DNA of 64,000 nucleotides from Providencia rustigianii DSM 4541 (lineage in GTDB: Bacteria; Pseudomonadota; Gammaproteobacteria; Enterobacterales; Enterobacteriaceae): the NCBI RefSeq assembly GCF_000156395.1, contig NZ_GG703818.1:832426-896425 (forward strand). Direction: 5' to 3'. The notes below the pieces were generated by a model. It saw only the letters and a program-made list of their open reading frames with translations, searched no databases and had not been told where the DNA came from. Positions 8,679-19,460 of this stretch are shown here, one piece after another. Positions within the stretch are counted from its first letter, which is position 1. Each line of letters opens with the position of its first letter. The position numbers were made by a program, and so were the translations under genes.

Positions 8679-8953
8679 GCTTATTACGCCTGTGAAAACT
8701 TGTCTTTTGGGAAGAAAATGGCTAAGTTCGTTCTATGACAGCCATTTACTAACATATACTCTGGTTTATTGTTTGGCTAGAATGATATAAAAGCATTATC
8801 TATACTGATTACAATATCAGAACATGCTTAATATAAGCGAACTAGATATTCGCTCAGTTTAACACAAAGAGTTCATTCTCTATGAGCCAGATCATGCGAA
8901 AAGCTAATTTTAGCCGGAGCATCGACCTTTGTCTTTAAGATTCAGGAGAACGC

Positions 8954-10465
8954 ATGGAGTTTAGTGTAAAAAGTGGTAGCCCGGAAAAACAACGCAGTGC
9001 ATGCATTGTTGTCGGAGTCTTTGAACCACGCCGTCTGTCCCCAATTGCTGAACAGTTGGACAAAATCAGTGACGGATATATCAGCGCCCTGCTGCGCCGC
9101 GGAGAACTTGAAGGTAAAGTAGGACAGTCCCTGCTACTCCATCATGTACCGAATGTTCTTTCTGAACGCATCTTACTCATCGGCTGCGGTAAAGAACGTG
9201 AGCTGGATGAGCGTCAATTTAAACAAATCATTCAGAAAACCATCAGTACTCTGAATGAAACTGGCTCAATGGAAGCCGTTTGTTTCTTGACTGAGCTGCA
9301 TGTTAAAGGTCGCAATAACTACTGGAAAGTTCGTCAAGCTGTTGAGACAGCAAAAGAATCTTTATATGTCTTTGACCAACTGAAAAGTAACAAAACCGAA
9401 CACCGTCGCCCACTGCGTAAATTGGTCTTTAATGTACCAACACGCCGTGAACTGACTAGCGGTGAGCGTGCGATTGCCCACGGTCTCGCTATTGCTTCTG
9501 GCGTAAAAGCGGCTAAAGATTTGGGTAATATGCCACCTAATATCTGTAATGCAGGCTATTTAGCGTCCCAAGCTCGCCAATTAGCCGATTTCCCAGATAG
9601 CCGACTCACCACCCGTGTCATTGGTGAAGAGCAAATGAAAGAGCTGGGAATGAACGCTTACTTAGCGGTTGGTCAAGGTTCTCAAAACGAATCTCTGATG
9701 TCTATCATGGAATACAAAGGCAACCCAGATCCAGAATCCAAGCCAATTGTGCTGGTCGGGAAAGGGTTAACTTTCGATTCCGGTGGTATTTCAATCAAAC
9801 CTGCTGATGGCATGGATGAGATGAAATATGACATGTGTGGCGCGGCAACCGTGTATGGTGTGATGCGTTTTATCACTGAATTACAGCTGCCAATTAATGT
9901 GGTGGGTGTATTAGCTGGCTGTGAAAACATGCCGGGTGGGCACGCTTATCGCCCTGGTGATATCCTCACTACCATGTCAGGACAAACCGTTGAAGTACTT
10001 AATACTGATGCGGAAGGTCGTTTAGTTCTGTGTGATGCGCTAACTTATGTGGAGCGTTTTGAACCAGAGCTGGTCATTGACATTGCCACCTTAACAGGCG
10101 CATGTGTGATTGCATTAGGTAGTCATTACACTGGGTTGATGTCAAACCATAACCCATTGGCCCATGAGTTATTAAATGCTTCTGAGCAAGCGGGTGACCG
10201 CGCATGGCGTTTACCACTGGCTGATGAGTATTTTGACCAAATCACGCCTAATTTTGCTGATTTAGCCAATACAGGCGGCCGCCCAGCGGGTGCAATTACC
10301 GCAGGCTGCTTCCTTTCTCGCTTTGCGACAAAATATAACTGGGCACACCTTGATATCGCAGGAACAGCTTGGCGTTCTGGCGCAGCAAAAGGTGCAACAG
10401 GCCGTCCAGTTTCTATGCTAGCGCAGTTCTTATTGAACCGTGCTGGTTTAAATGGCGACGAGTAA
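8954..10465 (+). CDS. pepA: Leucyl aminopeptidase PepA
   Basis: A 503-residue M17 metallopeptidase that removes N-terminal residues from peptides in the cytoplasm. The two-metal site shows in [18 protein letters not shown] (about 268-285) and in the family signature NTDAEGRL (about 352-359). Enterobacterial PepA is also a DNA-binding protein that assists XerCD recombination and represses carAB; no residue here proves that second role. TCAGGAG precedes ATG 8954. A GCGGCCGC octamer at 10275-10282 lies within the gene, relevant to the NotI-like enzyme upstream. A terminator follows at 10511. Confidence 0.97.
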   Translation: MEFSVKSGSPEKQRSACIVVGVFEPRRLSPIAEQLDKISDGYISALLRRGELEGKVGQSLLLHHVPNVLSERILLIGCGKERELDERQFKQIIQKTISTLNETGSMEAVCFLTELHVKGRNNYWKVRQAVETAKESLYVFDQLKSNKTEHRRPLRKLVFNVPTRRELTSGERAIAHGLAIASGVKAAKDLGNMPPNICNAGYLASQARQLADFPDSRLTTRVIGEEQMKELGMNAYLAVGQGSQNESLMSIMEYKGNPDPESKPIVLVGKGLTFDSGGISIKPADGMDEMKYDMCGAATVYGVMRFITELQLPINVVGVLAGCENMPGGHAYRPGDILTTMSGQTVEVLNTDAEGRLVLCDALTYVERFEPELVIDIATLTGACVIALGSHYTGLMSNHNPLAHELLNASEQAGDRAWRLPLADEYFDQITPNFADLANTGGRPAGAITAGCFLSRFATKYNWAHLDIAGTAWRSGAAKGATGRPVSMLAQFLLNRAGLNGDE

Positions 10466-10510
10466 TTTCGATTACGATTGAATAATCGCTATTGCGTAAG
10501 TTGTTATTAT

Positions 10511-10553
10511 AATATCCCGATGAGCACACTCTGCGATTCGGGATATTGTTTTT
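10511..10553 (+). terminator. pepA terminator
   Basis: AATATCCCGA (10511-10520) pairs with TCGGGATATT (10538-10547), followed by GTTTTT. Confidence 0.75.
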
Positions 10554-10644
10554 AAGCAACAAGCAGTTAGGTATCACTCACCACTCCATTTTGAGGCTGT
10601 GGTAAAAACGAGTATAATTCAGCGCAGATTTAATGTTGCTTTAG

Positions 10645-10690
10645 GCCAGCGAAAGAACACAACCAACACCCCTGCAAATTGATGGGTAGC
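10645..10690 (+). repeat. Partial ERIC-like repeat
   Basis: The sequence matches only the right-hand part of the ERIC copies elsewhere in the window (CCAACACCCCTGCAAATTGA then GGGTA). It precedes the complete copy before holC and is probably a truncated remnant. Confidence 0.55.
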
Positions 10691-10699
10691 AACTCGCGC

Positions 10700-10825
10700 T
10701 ATACCTTAGGTAATTCAGTTTGTAGGTAGGCGGCAAGTAATTGAGACCTTGGGAGCATACATAAGTATGTGACCGAGGCGAAAGAGCGTAGCCAACACCC
10801 CTACAAATTGAAGTATGACGGGTAT
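10700..10825 (+). repeat. ERIC element abutting the holC start
   Basis: An imperfect palindrome of about 125 bases with the ERIC core GGAGCATACATAAGTATGTG and the ends TAGGCGGCAAG and GAAGTATGACGGGTAT. Its right end runs directly into ATG 10826, so the holC leader and ribosome-binding region are made of ERIC sequence. Confidence 0.85.
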
Positions 10826-11275
10826 ATGAAAAAAGGTACATTTTACCAACTACAACAGCCCTCCCCACAAGCTGAATATGAAGCCCACGAATGGCTGGCT
10901 TGTGAGCTTGCGGCACAAATGTGGCGTAATGGGAAGCGAGTTTTAATTGCGTGCGAAACTCAGCAACAAGCTGAAAAAATTGATGAGGCGCTTTGGCAGC
11001 GGGATCCTCATCAATTTGTACCCCACAATTTGGCGGGGGAAGGTCCCCGTTATGGGGCGCCGATTGAAATTTGTTGGCCGAATAAAAGAGGCAATACGCC
11101 TCGAGATATCCTAATTAATTTACAAAGCCAGTTCGCAGATTTTGCAACAGCTTTCCATGAAGTGGTAGACTTCGTGCCTATCGATGAAACTTTAAAACAG
11201 TTGGCGCGTGAGCGGTATAAAATTTACCGTAGCGTCGGCTTCAATTTGACTATGGCGACGCCGCCAGCTTACTGA
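10826..11275 (+). CDS. holC: DNA polymerase III chi subunit
   Basis: A 149-residue chi subunit of the polymerase III clamp-loader assembly, which links the clamp loader to single-strand-binding protein. The N-terminus [44 protein letters not shown] and the central [14 protein letters not shown] and [12 protein letters not shown] are typical. The frame stays open upstream through the ERIC repeat, but those codons are repeat sequence, so ATG 10826 is the start. The base run before it (GACGGGTAT) is a weak ribosome site supplied by the repeat. The gene lies 13 bases before valS, as in E. coli, and is probably co-transcribed with it. Confidence 0.95.
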   Translation: MKKGTFYQLQQPSPQAEYEAHEWLACELAAQMWRNGKRVLIACETQQQAEKIDEALWQRDPHQFVPHNLAGEGPRYGAPIEICWPNKRGNTPRDILINLQSQFADFATAFHEVVDFVPIDETLKQLARERYKIYRSVGFNLTMATPPAY

Positions 11276-11288
11276 ATACAAAGATAAA

Positions 11289-14183
11289 ATGGAAAAGAAA
11301 CCAGAGAACGCAATGATCGAGCCATCCCTCGACAAAACTTATAACCCAGCGGAAATCGAACAGTCCCTGTATACCCATTGGGAAAAAAGTGGCTATTTCC
11401 GCCCAAACGGTGATACCTCAAAAGAGAGTTTCTGCGTCGTGATCCCACCACCGAACGTCACCGGTAGCCTGCACATGGGTCACGCATTCCAACAAACCAT
11501 TATGGATACCATGATCCGTTACCAGCGTATGCAAGGGAAAAATACCCTGTGGCAAACCGGTACCGACCATGCGGGTATCGCAACACAAATGGTAGTTGAG
11601 CGTAAAATTGCTGCGGAAGAAGGCAAAAATCGCCATGACTATGGCCGTGATGCGTTCATCGACAAAATCTGGGAATGGAAAGCCGAATCTGGCGGTACTA
11701 TCTCTCAACAAATGCGCCGTTTAGGCGATTCCGTTGATTGGGAGCGCGAGCGTTTTACGATGGACGAAGGTCTGTCTAAAGCGGTAAAAGAAGCGTTCGT
11801 TCGCATGTACAAAGAAAACTTAATTTATCGTGGTAAGCGTCTAGTTAACTGGGATCCTAAACTTCACACCGCAATTTCCGATCTGGAAGTTGAAAACCGA
11901 GAAGTTAAAGGTTCCATGTGGCACCTGCGCTACCCACTGGCTGATGGCGCAAAAACCGCTGAAGGCAAAGATTATTTAGTGGTCGCGACGACTCGTCCAG
12001 AAACCATGTTGGGCGATACCGGTGTTGCTGTTAACCCTGAAGATCCACGCTATAAAGATTTAATTGGTAAAGAAATTATTCTGCCAATCGTCAACCGCCG
12101 CATCCCAATTGTGGGCGACGAGCACGCTGACATGGAAAAAGGCACCGGTTGTGTAAAAATCACACCTGCGCACGATTTCAACGACTATGAAGTGGGTAAA
12201 CGTCACCAACTGACCATGATCAACATGATGGATCTGGACGGTAATGTACGTAATGAAGCGGAAGTTTTCGACACTAACGGCAATCCGTGCACCGCATACA
12301 GCTGTGAAATCCCTGAAGCCTATCGTGGTATGGAGCGCTTTGCTGCACGTAAAGCCATCGTTGCTGAATTTGAGCAATTAGGCTTACTGGTCGAAGTCAA
12401 ACCTCATGATTTAACCGTGCCTTACGGTGATCGTGGTGGCGTGGTTATCGAGCCAATGCTAACTGACCAGTGGTACGTGCGTACCGCACCTTTAGCGAAA
12501 GACGCTATCAAAGCCGTTGAAGATGGCCGTATCCAATTTGTTCCACGCCAATACGAAAACATGTATTTCTCTTGGATGCGTGATATCCAAGACTGGTGTA
12601 TTTCTCGTCAATTATGGTGGGGTCACCGCATCCCAGCTTGGTATGACGAAAAAGGCAATGTTTACGTTGGTCGTGATGAAGACGAAGTTCGCCGCGAAAA
12701 TAACCTGAGCGCGGATGTTGCTCTGCGCCAAGATGACGACGTTCTCGATACATGGTTCTCTTCCGGTCTATGGACATTTTCAACCTTAGGCTGGCCAGAC
12801 AATACCGAAGCCCTGAAAACTTTCCATCCAACGGATGTATTAGTCAGCGGGTTCGATATCATTTTCTTCTGGATTGCCCGTATGATCATGATGACCATGC
12901 ATTTCATCAAAGATGAAAACGGCGAGCCACAAGTTCCGTTTAAAACCGTGTATATGACCGGCCTTATCCGCGATGAAGAAGGCCAGAAAATGTCTAAATC
13001 CAAAGGGAACGTTATCGACCCATTGGATATGATTGACGGTATCTCTTTAGAAGCCTTACTGGAAAAACGTACTGGTAACATGATGCAGCCACAACTGGCT
13101 GAGAAAATTGCTAAACGTACTCGTAAAGAGTATCCAGACGGTATCGAAGCACACGGTACTGACGCCCTGCGCTTTACTTTAGCCGCGCTGGCCTCAACCG
13201 GTCGTGACATTAACTGGGATATGAAACGTCTGTCCGGCTACCGCAATTTCTGTAATAAATTATGGAATGCGAGCCGCTTTGTTCTGATGAACACCGAAGG
13301 TCAAGATTGCGGTCAAAATGGCGGCGAAATGAGCTTCTCTCTGGCTGATCGCTGGATCATGGCACAATTCAACCATACCGTAAAAGTGTACCGTGAAGCA
13401 TTGGACTCCCATCGTTACGATATCGCTGCTGGTATTCTGTATGATTTCACTTGGAATGAATTCTGTGACTGGTATTTAGAGCTGTCAAAACCTGCAGTTC
13501 ATAAAGGTAACGAAGCCCAAGTTCGTGCGGCACGTTTCACCCTGATTGAAGTGCTGGAAGGCTTACTGCGTTTGGCTCATCCAATCATTCCATTTATCAC
13601 CGAGACCATCTGGCAGCGTGTGAAAGTGGTGAAAGGGATTGATGCGGACACTATTATGCTGCAACCATTCCCAGAGTTTGATGCAGCGAAAGTCGATGAG
13701 CTGGCACTGAGCGATTTAGAGTGGATCAAAGAAACCATCATCGCAGTACGTAATATTCGTGCAGAAATGAATATCGCACCGGGTAAACCGCTGGATGTGA
13801 TGCTGCGTGGCGCGTCTGCCGATGCGGCTCGTCGCGTGGCAGAAAACGAAAACTTTATCCGTTCTATGGCACGTTTAGCGAGTATCCGCGTTCTGGCTGA
13901 AGGTGAAGAAGCGCCTGTCTCTGTGACCAAATTGGTTGCTGGTGCTGAAGTGCTGATCCCAATGGCGGGTCTGGTTGATAAAGATGCTGAGCTAGCTCGT
14001 TTAGATAAAGAGCTGGAAAAAGTGATAAAAGAGATTGATACCATCGAAAGCAAATTAGCAAACGAAGGCTTTGTCAGCCGTGCTCCTGCTGCCGTGGTTG
14101 AGAAAGAACGTGAGCGTTTAGCGGAAAATATTGAAGCGAAAGCCAAAATTGAAGCGCAAAAAGTCACCATTGCTTCTCTGTAA
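11289..14183 (+). CDS. valS: Valyl-tRNA synthetase
   Basis: A 964-residue class I synthetase that charges tRNA-Val. The HIGH-type motif is HMGH in [17 protein letters not shown] (about residues 54-70). The editing domain with [15 protein letters not shown] lies near 230-245, and [12 protein letters not shown] is near 560. The C-terminal coiled coil ([35 protein letters not shown]) is complete. The N-terminus is about ten residues longer than E. coli ValS. ATG 11313 (MIEPSLDK) is an alternative start, and neither candidate has a strong ribosome site. It follows holC by 13 bases and ends before a strong terminator. Confidence 0.98.
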   Translation: MEKKPENAMIEPSLDKTYNPAEIEQSLYTHWEKSGYFRPNGDTSKESFCVVIPPPNVTGSLHMGHAFQQTIMDTMIRYQRMQGKNTLWQTGTDHAGIATQMVVERKIAAEEGKNRHDYGRDAFIDKIWEWKAESGGTISQQMRRLGDSVDWERERFTMDEGLSKAVKEAFVRMYKENLIYRGKRLVNWDPKLHTAISDLEVENREVKGSMWHLRYPLADGAKTAEGKDYLVVATTRPETMLGDTGVAVNPEDPRYKDLIGKEIILPIVNRRIPIVGDEHADMEKGTGCVKITPAHDFNDYEVGKRHQLTMINMMDLDGNVRNEAEVFDTNGNPCTAYSCEIPEAYRGMERFAARKAIVAEFEQLGLLVEVKPHDLTVPYGDRGGVVIEPMLTDQWYVRTAPLAKDAIKAVEDGRIQFVPRQYENMYFSWMRDIQDWCISRQLWWGHRIPAWYDEKGNVYVGRDEDEVRRENNLSADVALRQDDDVLDTWFSSGLWTFSTLGWPDNTEALKTFHPTDVLVSGFDIIFFWIARMIMMTMHFIKDENGEPQVPFKTVYMTGLIRDEEGQKMSKSKGNVIDPLDMIDGISLEALLEKRTGNMMQPQLAEKIAKRTRKEYPDGIEAHGTDALRFTLAALASTGRDINWDMKRLSGYRNFCNKLWNASRFVLMNTEGQDCGQNGGEMSFSLADRWIMAQFNHTVKVYREALDSHRYDIAAGILYDFTWNEFCDWYLELSKPAVHKGNEAQVRAARFTLIEVLEGLLRLAHPIIPFITETIWQRVKVVKGIDADTIMLQPFPEFDAAKVDELALSDLEWIKETIIAVRNIRAEMNIAPGKPLDVMLRGASADAARRVAENENFIRSMARLASIRVLAEGEEAPVSVTKLVAGAEVLIPMAGLVDKDAELARLDKELEKVIKEIDTIESKLANEGFVSRAPAAVVEKERERLAENIEAKAKIEAQKVTIASL

Positions 14184-14204
14184 TTAGTCAGTTTTATCTC
14201 TCGA

Positions 14205-14239
14205 GCCCTAGCGTATTATTGATGCGTTAGGGCTTTTTT
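14205..14239 (+). terminator. valS terminator
   Basis: GCCCTAGCG (14205-14213) pairs with CGTTAGGGC (14225-14233), followed by six T. Confidence 0.85.
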
Positions 14240-14347
14240 GTATTCGGACATTGAAAACTTTCAAACAGTACTCAATATCATAATCATTGCAGCTAACAAT
14301 ATTGCGATACGAAACATAATGAATATAAATAAAAAAGAGATGTCTCT

Positions 14348-14851
14348 ATGACAACAAACACAACACCACCTGTTCAAGTTCGCCCTATTGAAGCCAAAGA
14401 TAATTCAGGAATTGCCGCGGTGATCCGCGAAGTTTCCGCCGAACACGGTCTGACCGCAGATAAAGGCTACGCAGTTGCCGACCCGATTTTAGATACGTTG
14501 TTTGAGGTTTATAACCAACCCCGCAGCGCGTATTGGGTCGTGGAAATGGAAGGTAAAATCGTTGGCGGCGGCGGTATCTCACAACTTGCAGGTGGCGATA
14601 ACCAAACGGCTGAGCTCCAGAAAATGTATCTTTCGTCCGTATTACGCGGCAAAGGGCTGGCAAAAAAAATCGTATTGATGTCGCTGGAATTTGCTAAACA
14701 GCAAGGCTATACCCGCTGCTATCTAGAAACCACCAAAGAGCTACAAGCGGCAATTAAGCTATATGAAAAATTAGGCTTTGAATTTATCGATGAGCCATTG
14801 GGTAATACGGGCCATAGCGATTGCGAAATACGCATGCTGAAAATACTTTAA
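14348..14851 (+). CDS. yjgM: GNAT acetyltransferase YjgM
   Basis: A 167-residue GNAT-fold acetyltransferase matching E. coli YjgM in sequence and position. The acetyl-CoA loop is visible in [32 protein letters not shown] (about residues 88-120), preceded by [15 protein letters not shown] and followed by [23 protein letters not shown]. The substrate is not evident from sequence. GAGATGTCTCT precedes ATG 14348. A bidirectional terminator separates it from convergent rraB. Confidence 0.93.
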   Translation: MTTNTTPPVQVRPIEAKDNSGIAAVIREVSAEHGLTADKGYAVADPILDTLFEVYNQPRSAYWVVEMEGKIVGGGGISQLAGGDNQTAELQKMYLSSVLRGKGLAKKIVLMSLEFAKQQGYTRCYLETTKELQAAIKLYEKLGFEFIDEPLGNTGHSDCEIRMLKIL

Positions 14852-14864
14852 TTCCCAAAAAGCA

Positions 14865-14892
14865 AAAAGGATAGCCTTGGCTATCCTTTTTT
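14865..14892. terminator. Terminator between yjgM and rraB
   Basis: AAAAGGATAGCC (14865-14876) pairs with GGCTATCCTTTT (14879-14890) with a two-base spacer. A- and T-runs on either side make it bidirectional. Confidence 0.8.
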
Positions 14893-14913
14893 CGTTTGAT
14901 GCATACACATCAA

Positions 14914-15348
14914 TTAGTGAACGCGTTTCTCAGACTCATCATCTCCGTCTTCGTCATCGCCTTCATCATCACCATACTCATCGTCTTGCGCATCTGGATC
15001 TTCAAAATAGGTGCCCCAACCATCGTAGTTCACACCCATTTTTTCAGCCAGCTTCATCAGCTGTTCAACTTGTGCATCAATCAGCTCAGCATTTAATGCG
15101 CTTTCACTGATAACGTCACAACACAGCAGAGTTTCACCAGTTTCAATTTCCAGCTCTTCTGCATCAGTGACTTCATAGCCCAGCTTAAATGCTTCAACCG
15201 CTGCTTTTTCTAACAGCTCAAATTTTTCTGCAGAGAAGTGATGTTCAATCGCATACAGTGCATCAGGATCACTACCATCTTCCAGTAATTCTTCAATAAT
15301 CAGGCGAGTCTCTTCATACTGCGCATCAACTTCAGCTTTATCTACCAT
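14914..15348 (-). CDS. rraB: Ribonuclease E inhibitor RraB
   Basis: A 144-residue acidic protein matching E. coli RraB, which binds RNase E and slows decay of a subset of mRNAs. Characteristic stretches are [42 protein letters not shown], and [33 protein letters not shown], then a highly acidic tail ([19 protein letters not shown]). A longer frame opens at 15444, but the preceding 32 codons have no family similarity. AAGGGG lies about seven bases before ATG 15348. It is divergent from argF. Confidence 0.95.
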   Translation of the reverse strand: MVDKAEVDAQYEETRLIIEELLEDGSDPDALYAIEHHFSAEKFELLEKAAVEAFKLGYEVTDAEELEIETGETLLCCDVISESALNAELIDAQVEQLMKLAEKMGVNYDGWGTYFEDPDAQDDEYGDDEGDDEDGDDESEKRVH

Positions 15349-15455
15349 CTCCACACCCCTTATTCCACGGTCTCTAATCTGTGTGCCATTCTCCCATAGG
15401 GTTGCAAGTGAAACCATACCTAACGAAATAATTTCTTTTGCCAAAGGGGTTGATT

Positions 15456-15493
15456 TTGAATTTTTATGAATATAAATTGAATATTAATTCAAT
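15456..15493 (+). promoter_or_regulatory. Tandem ARG boxes (ArgR operator) of argF
   Basis: Two 18-base boxes two bases apart: TTGAATTTTTATGAATAT (15456-15473) and ATTGAATATTAATTCAAT (15476-15493), the second a nearly perfect palindrome. This pair is the usual ArgR hexamer target, so argF should be repressed by arginine. The site lies between argF and rraB. Confidence 0.88.
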
Positions 15494-15511
15494 CATAAAA
15501 GGCTATTATTC

Positions 15512-16537
15512 ATGAACCCCCTACATGGTAAGCATTTTTTAAGACTACTCGATTTCAGCTCTAACGAAATTCATTCATTATTAAAACTCTCCGCTTGGTT
15601 GAAAGCCGCCAAAAAATCCGGCATTGAGCCACCTTTGCTTGCTGGAAAGAATTTTGCACTGATTTTTGAGAAAGATTCCACACGGACACGCTGTGCTTTT
15701 GAAGTTGGCGCATTCGACCAAGGTGCGAAAGTCACTTATCTCGGTCCTTCTGGTAGCCAGATTGGGCACAAAGAAACCATGAAAGACACCGCCAGAGTGC
15801 TAGGACGGATGTACGATGGCGTGCAGTATCGGGGATATGCGCAAAGTACCGTAGAAACTTTAGCCGAGCATGCGGGAGTGCCTGTCTGGAATGGATTAAC
15901 CAACGAATTCCATCCCACACAGTTATTAGCCGACTTGCTTACCATTAAAGAACACAAGCCGAATACCCCGCTATCCCAAATCAAATTCGCCTATTTAGGG
16001 GATGCTCGCAATAACATGGGCAATTCCATGTTGGAAGCTGCTGCATTAACGGGAATGGATTTACGCTTAGTGGCACCTAAAAGCTGTTGGCCTGAAGCGG
16101 AGTTAGTCGAACAATGCCAAAAGTTAGCGCAAAGTATCGGTGGAAAAATTACGCTAACGGAAGATGTGGCTGAGGGTGTTAAAGATGCTGACTTTATCTA
16201 TACCGATGTGTGGGTGTCGATGGGGGAGCCAAAAGAGGTTTGGGCACAACGGATTGAATTACTGAAACCTTATCAAGTGAATATGGATGTCATCAAATTG
16301 ACGGGTAATCCCGATGTAAAATTCTTACATTGCTTACCGGCATTTCATAATGAAGACACCACATTAGGCGCACAGTTAGCGAAAGAGTTTAATTTATATG
16401 GCGGTTTGGAAGTGACGGAAGAGGTTTTTGAATCCCCTTACAGCATCGTTTTTGACCAAGCCGAAAACCGCCTGCATACGATAAAAGCCGTGATGGTGGC
16501 GACATTAGCCCCTGAATTGCCGGTGGGTAACTTTTAA
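15512..16537 (+). CDS. argF: Ornithine carbamoyltransferase
   Basis: A 341-residue anabolic ornithine transcarbamylase that makes citrulline from ornithine and carbamoyl phosphate. The carbamoyl-phosphate motif STRTR is near residue 56, HPTQ follows in [14 protein letters not shown] (about 133), DVWVSMGE is near 235, and the catalytic FLHCLPAFH is near 270. The enzyme is a few residues longer than E. coli ArgI. The E. coli gene next to rraB and yjgM is argI, so the name argI would fit equally. ARG boxes lie just upstream. Confidence 0.96.
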   Translation: MNPLHGKHFLRLLDFSSNEIHSLLKLSAWLKAAKKSGIEPPLLAGKNFALIFEKDSTRTRCAFEVGAFDQGAKVTYLGPSGSQIGHKETMKDTARVLGRMYDGVQYRGYAQSTVETLAEHAGVPVWNGLTNEFHPTQLLADLLTIKEHKPNTPLSQIKFAYLGDARNNMGNSMLEAAALTGMDLRLVAPKSCWPEAELVEQCQKLAQSIGGKITLTEDVAEGVKDADFIYTDVWVSMGEPKEVWAQRIELLKPYQVNMDVIKLTGNPDVKFLHCLPAFHNEDTTLGAQLAKEFNLYGGLEVTEEVFESPYSIVFDQAENRLHTIKAVMVATLAPELPVGNF

Positions 16538-16557
16538 ACAGACGATGAAAATATTGC

Positions 16558-16604
16558 TGATGGCTTCGTCCTGACATGTCCTCGTCGCCATCATGCTATT
16601 TTTC
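16558..16604 (+). terminator. Probable argF terminator
   Basis: GATGGC (16558) and GCCATC (about 16586) can pair around a long loop, followed by ATGCTATTTTTC. The stem is short, so this is tentative. Confidence 0.4.
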
Positions 16605-16832
16605 TTAATAAACAGTGCCCCGAGGCACCAAGAACCAATCAAGATTTACAGTCGGATGATAAAAAATAAAATAGGAGTAATTTTCTCTTAGTGGATATGA
16701 GAATCAAATCGTTAATTTCATATAATTCAGCATAACGCTGACAAAAAGCATGCGGCAACACTCAATAAATGTTAGCTTAACTAAAATTTATGAATTTAGT
16801 ATTAGTTAATTATTTTATGGAGTAGAAATCGC

Positions 16833-19460
16833 ATGGATCAGCCCTCTAAATCCGAAGGATGCAGTTTTTGTCAGCGTCGAGGATTACCAATCTTACCTGT
16901 CCGACCTGCCATTATGTCGCAACAAGATGTTCTCCCTGTTATGCCCAAGCATATTCAGACACCCGCTCTTGCTCAAGGTGAAACCGCTTACACATTAAGG
17001 TTATTACGCTCAGGGTATCTCAATATTTGGGATGAAAGGGGAAATTCATGGATTAACTATTTTGTCACCGAGAATGGATTTTATTATCCCTTACCAGAAA
17101 ATGGCGAAGTACCGGAAATGATACAAAATGGGACAATCAAGCCTTGTATCACTGAGCCACTAGAATTAGCTCGAGCTTCATTAGTGACATTACCCGTATT
17201 TCCCCCACCAATGAAAAATGGATTGTTTTGGTTCTCTTGGTCTGAAGTTGAATGGACTGAAGCAGTGCGCAAGAAACATGAAGATAAAGCCTATCGTGAA
17301 CGGTATATGCAGTGTTTCGATTTAGATAAATGGCTAATGAACGGACAGGAAAAACAATCGTTATCCATTGATTTACTTCAGGACACCGTAGCGGAATACA
17401 GCTATCAAGCACACAGTAATGCGATTAAAGACTGGTCGCCTGCACTATGGGAAAGCATGCACGCGATAAAGGGATTATCCTTAAAGCAAGCCGCAAACCA
17501 TTTAATGGCAGGAAAAGGAGCTATTGTCGCATTGTATGATCCCCCCGCAGTGGTACAAGATTTAGCGGCGCTAATGAATTACCGCCTTGAGCACAATTTC
17601 GAAAGACATCCAAAATATGAACGTGGATTAGCACTTTCAGCCTCTTTATCGATGATGAAAGATGCAATGTGTAGCCAATATGAGCGGAATAGAGTCAGTG
17701 AAGGCATTCGATTTGAAAAAGAAGCTAGAGAAGGACTTGCCGTTAAGAATGGCGTAATGTTGCCATCATTGGCAGCGACTCAAGCAGATACGATACATAA
17801 TGTTGTCAACCAATCACTAAAAACCCAAGTTGAACAGTATTGGGCTAAGTATGAAAAATATATTGATAGAGAAAAACAAGCTGCCTTTTTAGAAGATTAC
17901 AATAAAGCGCTATCAACATACGACCAAGCTGTCCTTACCCCTATGGTAACCCTATATTTGACTTACTTTACGGGTCAAAGCTTACTTGATTATTTCGACC
18001 ATAATTTTGATCAGCAAAATATCCAGAGTGGAATGTTATTTACACAATCTATTTTAGATTGCATTGAAGGAATGCAAGATAAAATAGCAGTTAAACGTAC
18101 TTTTCAAGAGCAATTCATCGATTCAAAAATATCCGAACAAAATTTGCTCTTACGAGCGGCACTTTTCAACCAACAGAGTTGGATTAAGTGCGTTTATGAT
18201 GCTGCATCTTCTGGGCGTGCTTATGATGACCTCCCATGGGATAAAGTTTGGGATGGATTTAAAGATATCAGTAACCATTATCTATTCCAGATCCAACTAG
18301 TTTCAGAAAAATTCTTCAATGCATTAAGCAGCCAATTACTTTCTGTTTTGAATAAAGCAGTAAATAAGGCTCCCCTGCCAATATTAATTGCAATATCGGC
18401 AATGAATGGCAAAAAACTCGTTCCTATCAATTATATTGGTGAGCGCAAGCATTTCCTCACAAATGCAGTAGAACAAATGGCATCCATGACTGACTTAGAT
18501 AATAAAGCCTCTCATTCACGCCTCCGGCATTATTTAGAAATTGAAGAGCGCCGCGAACGAATCACCGGATTACAATTTGAAGGAAAACAAGAAGGTCGTT
18601 TTTTCGCAGCCATTGATATTAAAGAAGCCGAGCTATCAAAAAGTACACCGCCTCTTGAGCGCCCTCAGGTTGCGGTCAAGGCATTTCGCTCCGCAGAAAA
18701 CGTCAAAAATATTGCATTTCCCAAAGAATGGAGAACAAAGTTAGCGCTAGCAAAAGGAAAAACAATCAATAAGTTAGCTAATGATACGGCTCAATCACTT
18801 CCTTTTGCGGGATGCATGTTTTCTGTGACGCTACAAGTTCACGTGTTATGGACAACCACGCAAGATGCAATGAAAGGGCAAGTGAACAATACTGAGGCGG
18901 TGACTAAATTTATTGCGAATATTATTTCAGCTGGAGGCGCGCTGTTAGATGCAGCTGAGAGAGTTATTTTTAAATTTCGAACATTACGAATCAGTGCTCG
19001 GATACGATTTAATTATGGGGCGGTTCGGCTAAACAACATAAAGAATTCTCTTAAAAGCGCAATACGGTTCTGTGCCTGGTTTGGTGCAGTCGCCATTGCG
19101 TGGGATTTTTATCATGCATATGATGAAATATTTAATAAAAATAATTATATGCTTGGTGCCGCTTATACATTATCAGTGATTGGAGGAGGCGCATTGTTTG
19201 CAGCCTCCTTGTCGCCCGCAGTCTTAGCTTTTTTGGGACCGATTGGTTTACTTCTTGCGATTATCTTAGTATTTGGGGCAGCAGTTTTTATTGCTGCCTA
19301 TAGTAAAGATGATATTCAAAAATGGTTATCATCGTGTCTTTGGCGAAAAATTCCTGATGATGTACGAAACCAAGGAAAAAACCCGGTTATCTGGATGGAT
19401 CGGCAGATGGAAATGAGTGAATTAAGTAAGATTATTGGCTACACCGAGGATGATGCGTAA
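16833..19460 (+). CDS. VasX/BTH_I2691-type T6SS effector
   Basis: An 875-residue protein that starts with the signature of the VasX N-terminal / BTH_I2691 family of type VI secretion effectors: CSFCQRRGLPILPVRPAIM (residues 10-28). An RLLRSGYLNIWDERGN segment (about 57-72) follows. The middle is long and mostly helical. From about residue 755 hydrophobic helices appear (AIRFCAWFGAVAIAWDFYHA, YMLGAAYTLSVIGGGALFAA, GPIGLLLAIILVFGAAVFIAA), resembling the colicin-like pore region described for VasX. Killing by membrane permeabilisation is therefore inferred. GGAG lies ten bases before the start. The stop overlaps the next ATG in TAATG, so the two are coupled. No secretion-apparatus genes are nearby. 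Its position between argF and pyrL points to acquired cargo. Confidence 0.8.
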   Translation: MDQPSKSEGCSFCQRRGLPILPVRPAIMSQQDVLPVMPKHIQTPALAQGETAYTLRLLRSGYLNIWDERGNSWINYFVTENGFYYPLPENGEVPEMIQNGTIKPCITEPLELARASLVTLPVFPPPMKNGLFWFSWSEVEWTEAVRKKHEDKAYRERYMQCFDLDKWLMNGQEKQSLSIDLLQDTVAEYSYQAHSNAIKDWSPALWESMHAIKGLSLKQAANHLMAGKGAIVALYDPPAVVQDLAALMNYRLEHNFERHPKYERGLALSASLSMMKDAMCSQYERNRVSEGIRFEKEAREGLAVKNGVMLPSLAATQADTIHNVVNQSLKTQVEQYWAKYEKYIDREKQAAFLEDYNKALSTYDQAVLTPMVTLYLTYFTGQSLLDYFDHNFDQQNIQSGMLFTQSILDCIEGMQDKIAVKRTFQEQFIDSKISEQNLLLRAALFNQQSWIKCVYDAASSGRAYDDLPWDKVWDGFKDISNHYLFQIQLVSEKFFNALSSQLLSVLNKAVNKAPLPILIAISAMNGKKLVPINYIGERKHFLTNAVEQMASMTDLDNKASHSRLRHYLEIEERRERITGLQFEGKQEGRFFAAIDIKEAELSKSTPPLERPQVAVKAFRSAENVKNIAFPKEWRTKLALAKGKTINKLANDTAQSLPFAGCMFSVTLQVHVLWTTTQDAMKGQVNNTEAVTKFIANIISAGGALLDAAERVIFKFRTLRISARIRFNYGAVRLNNIKNSLKSAIRFCAWFGAVAIAWDFYHAYDEIFNKNNYMLGAAYTLSVIGGGALFAASLSPAVLAFLGPIGLLLAIILVFGAAVFIAAYSKDDIQKWLSSCLWRKIPDDVRNQGKNPVIWMDRQMEMSELSKIIGYTEDDA

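Noticed and set aside
10641-10916. Leftward frame across the ERIC copy before holC
   Set aside because: It is translated repeat sequence and overlaps the start of holC.
13577-14170. 197-codon leftward frame inside valS
   Set aside because: It is antisense to the conserved C-terminal domain and has Ser-rich shadow composition and no ribosome site.
15349-15444. N-terminal extension of rraB
   Set aside because: No similarity to RraB, and it crosses the region upstream of a good ribosome site.
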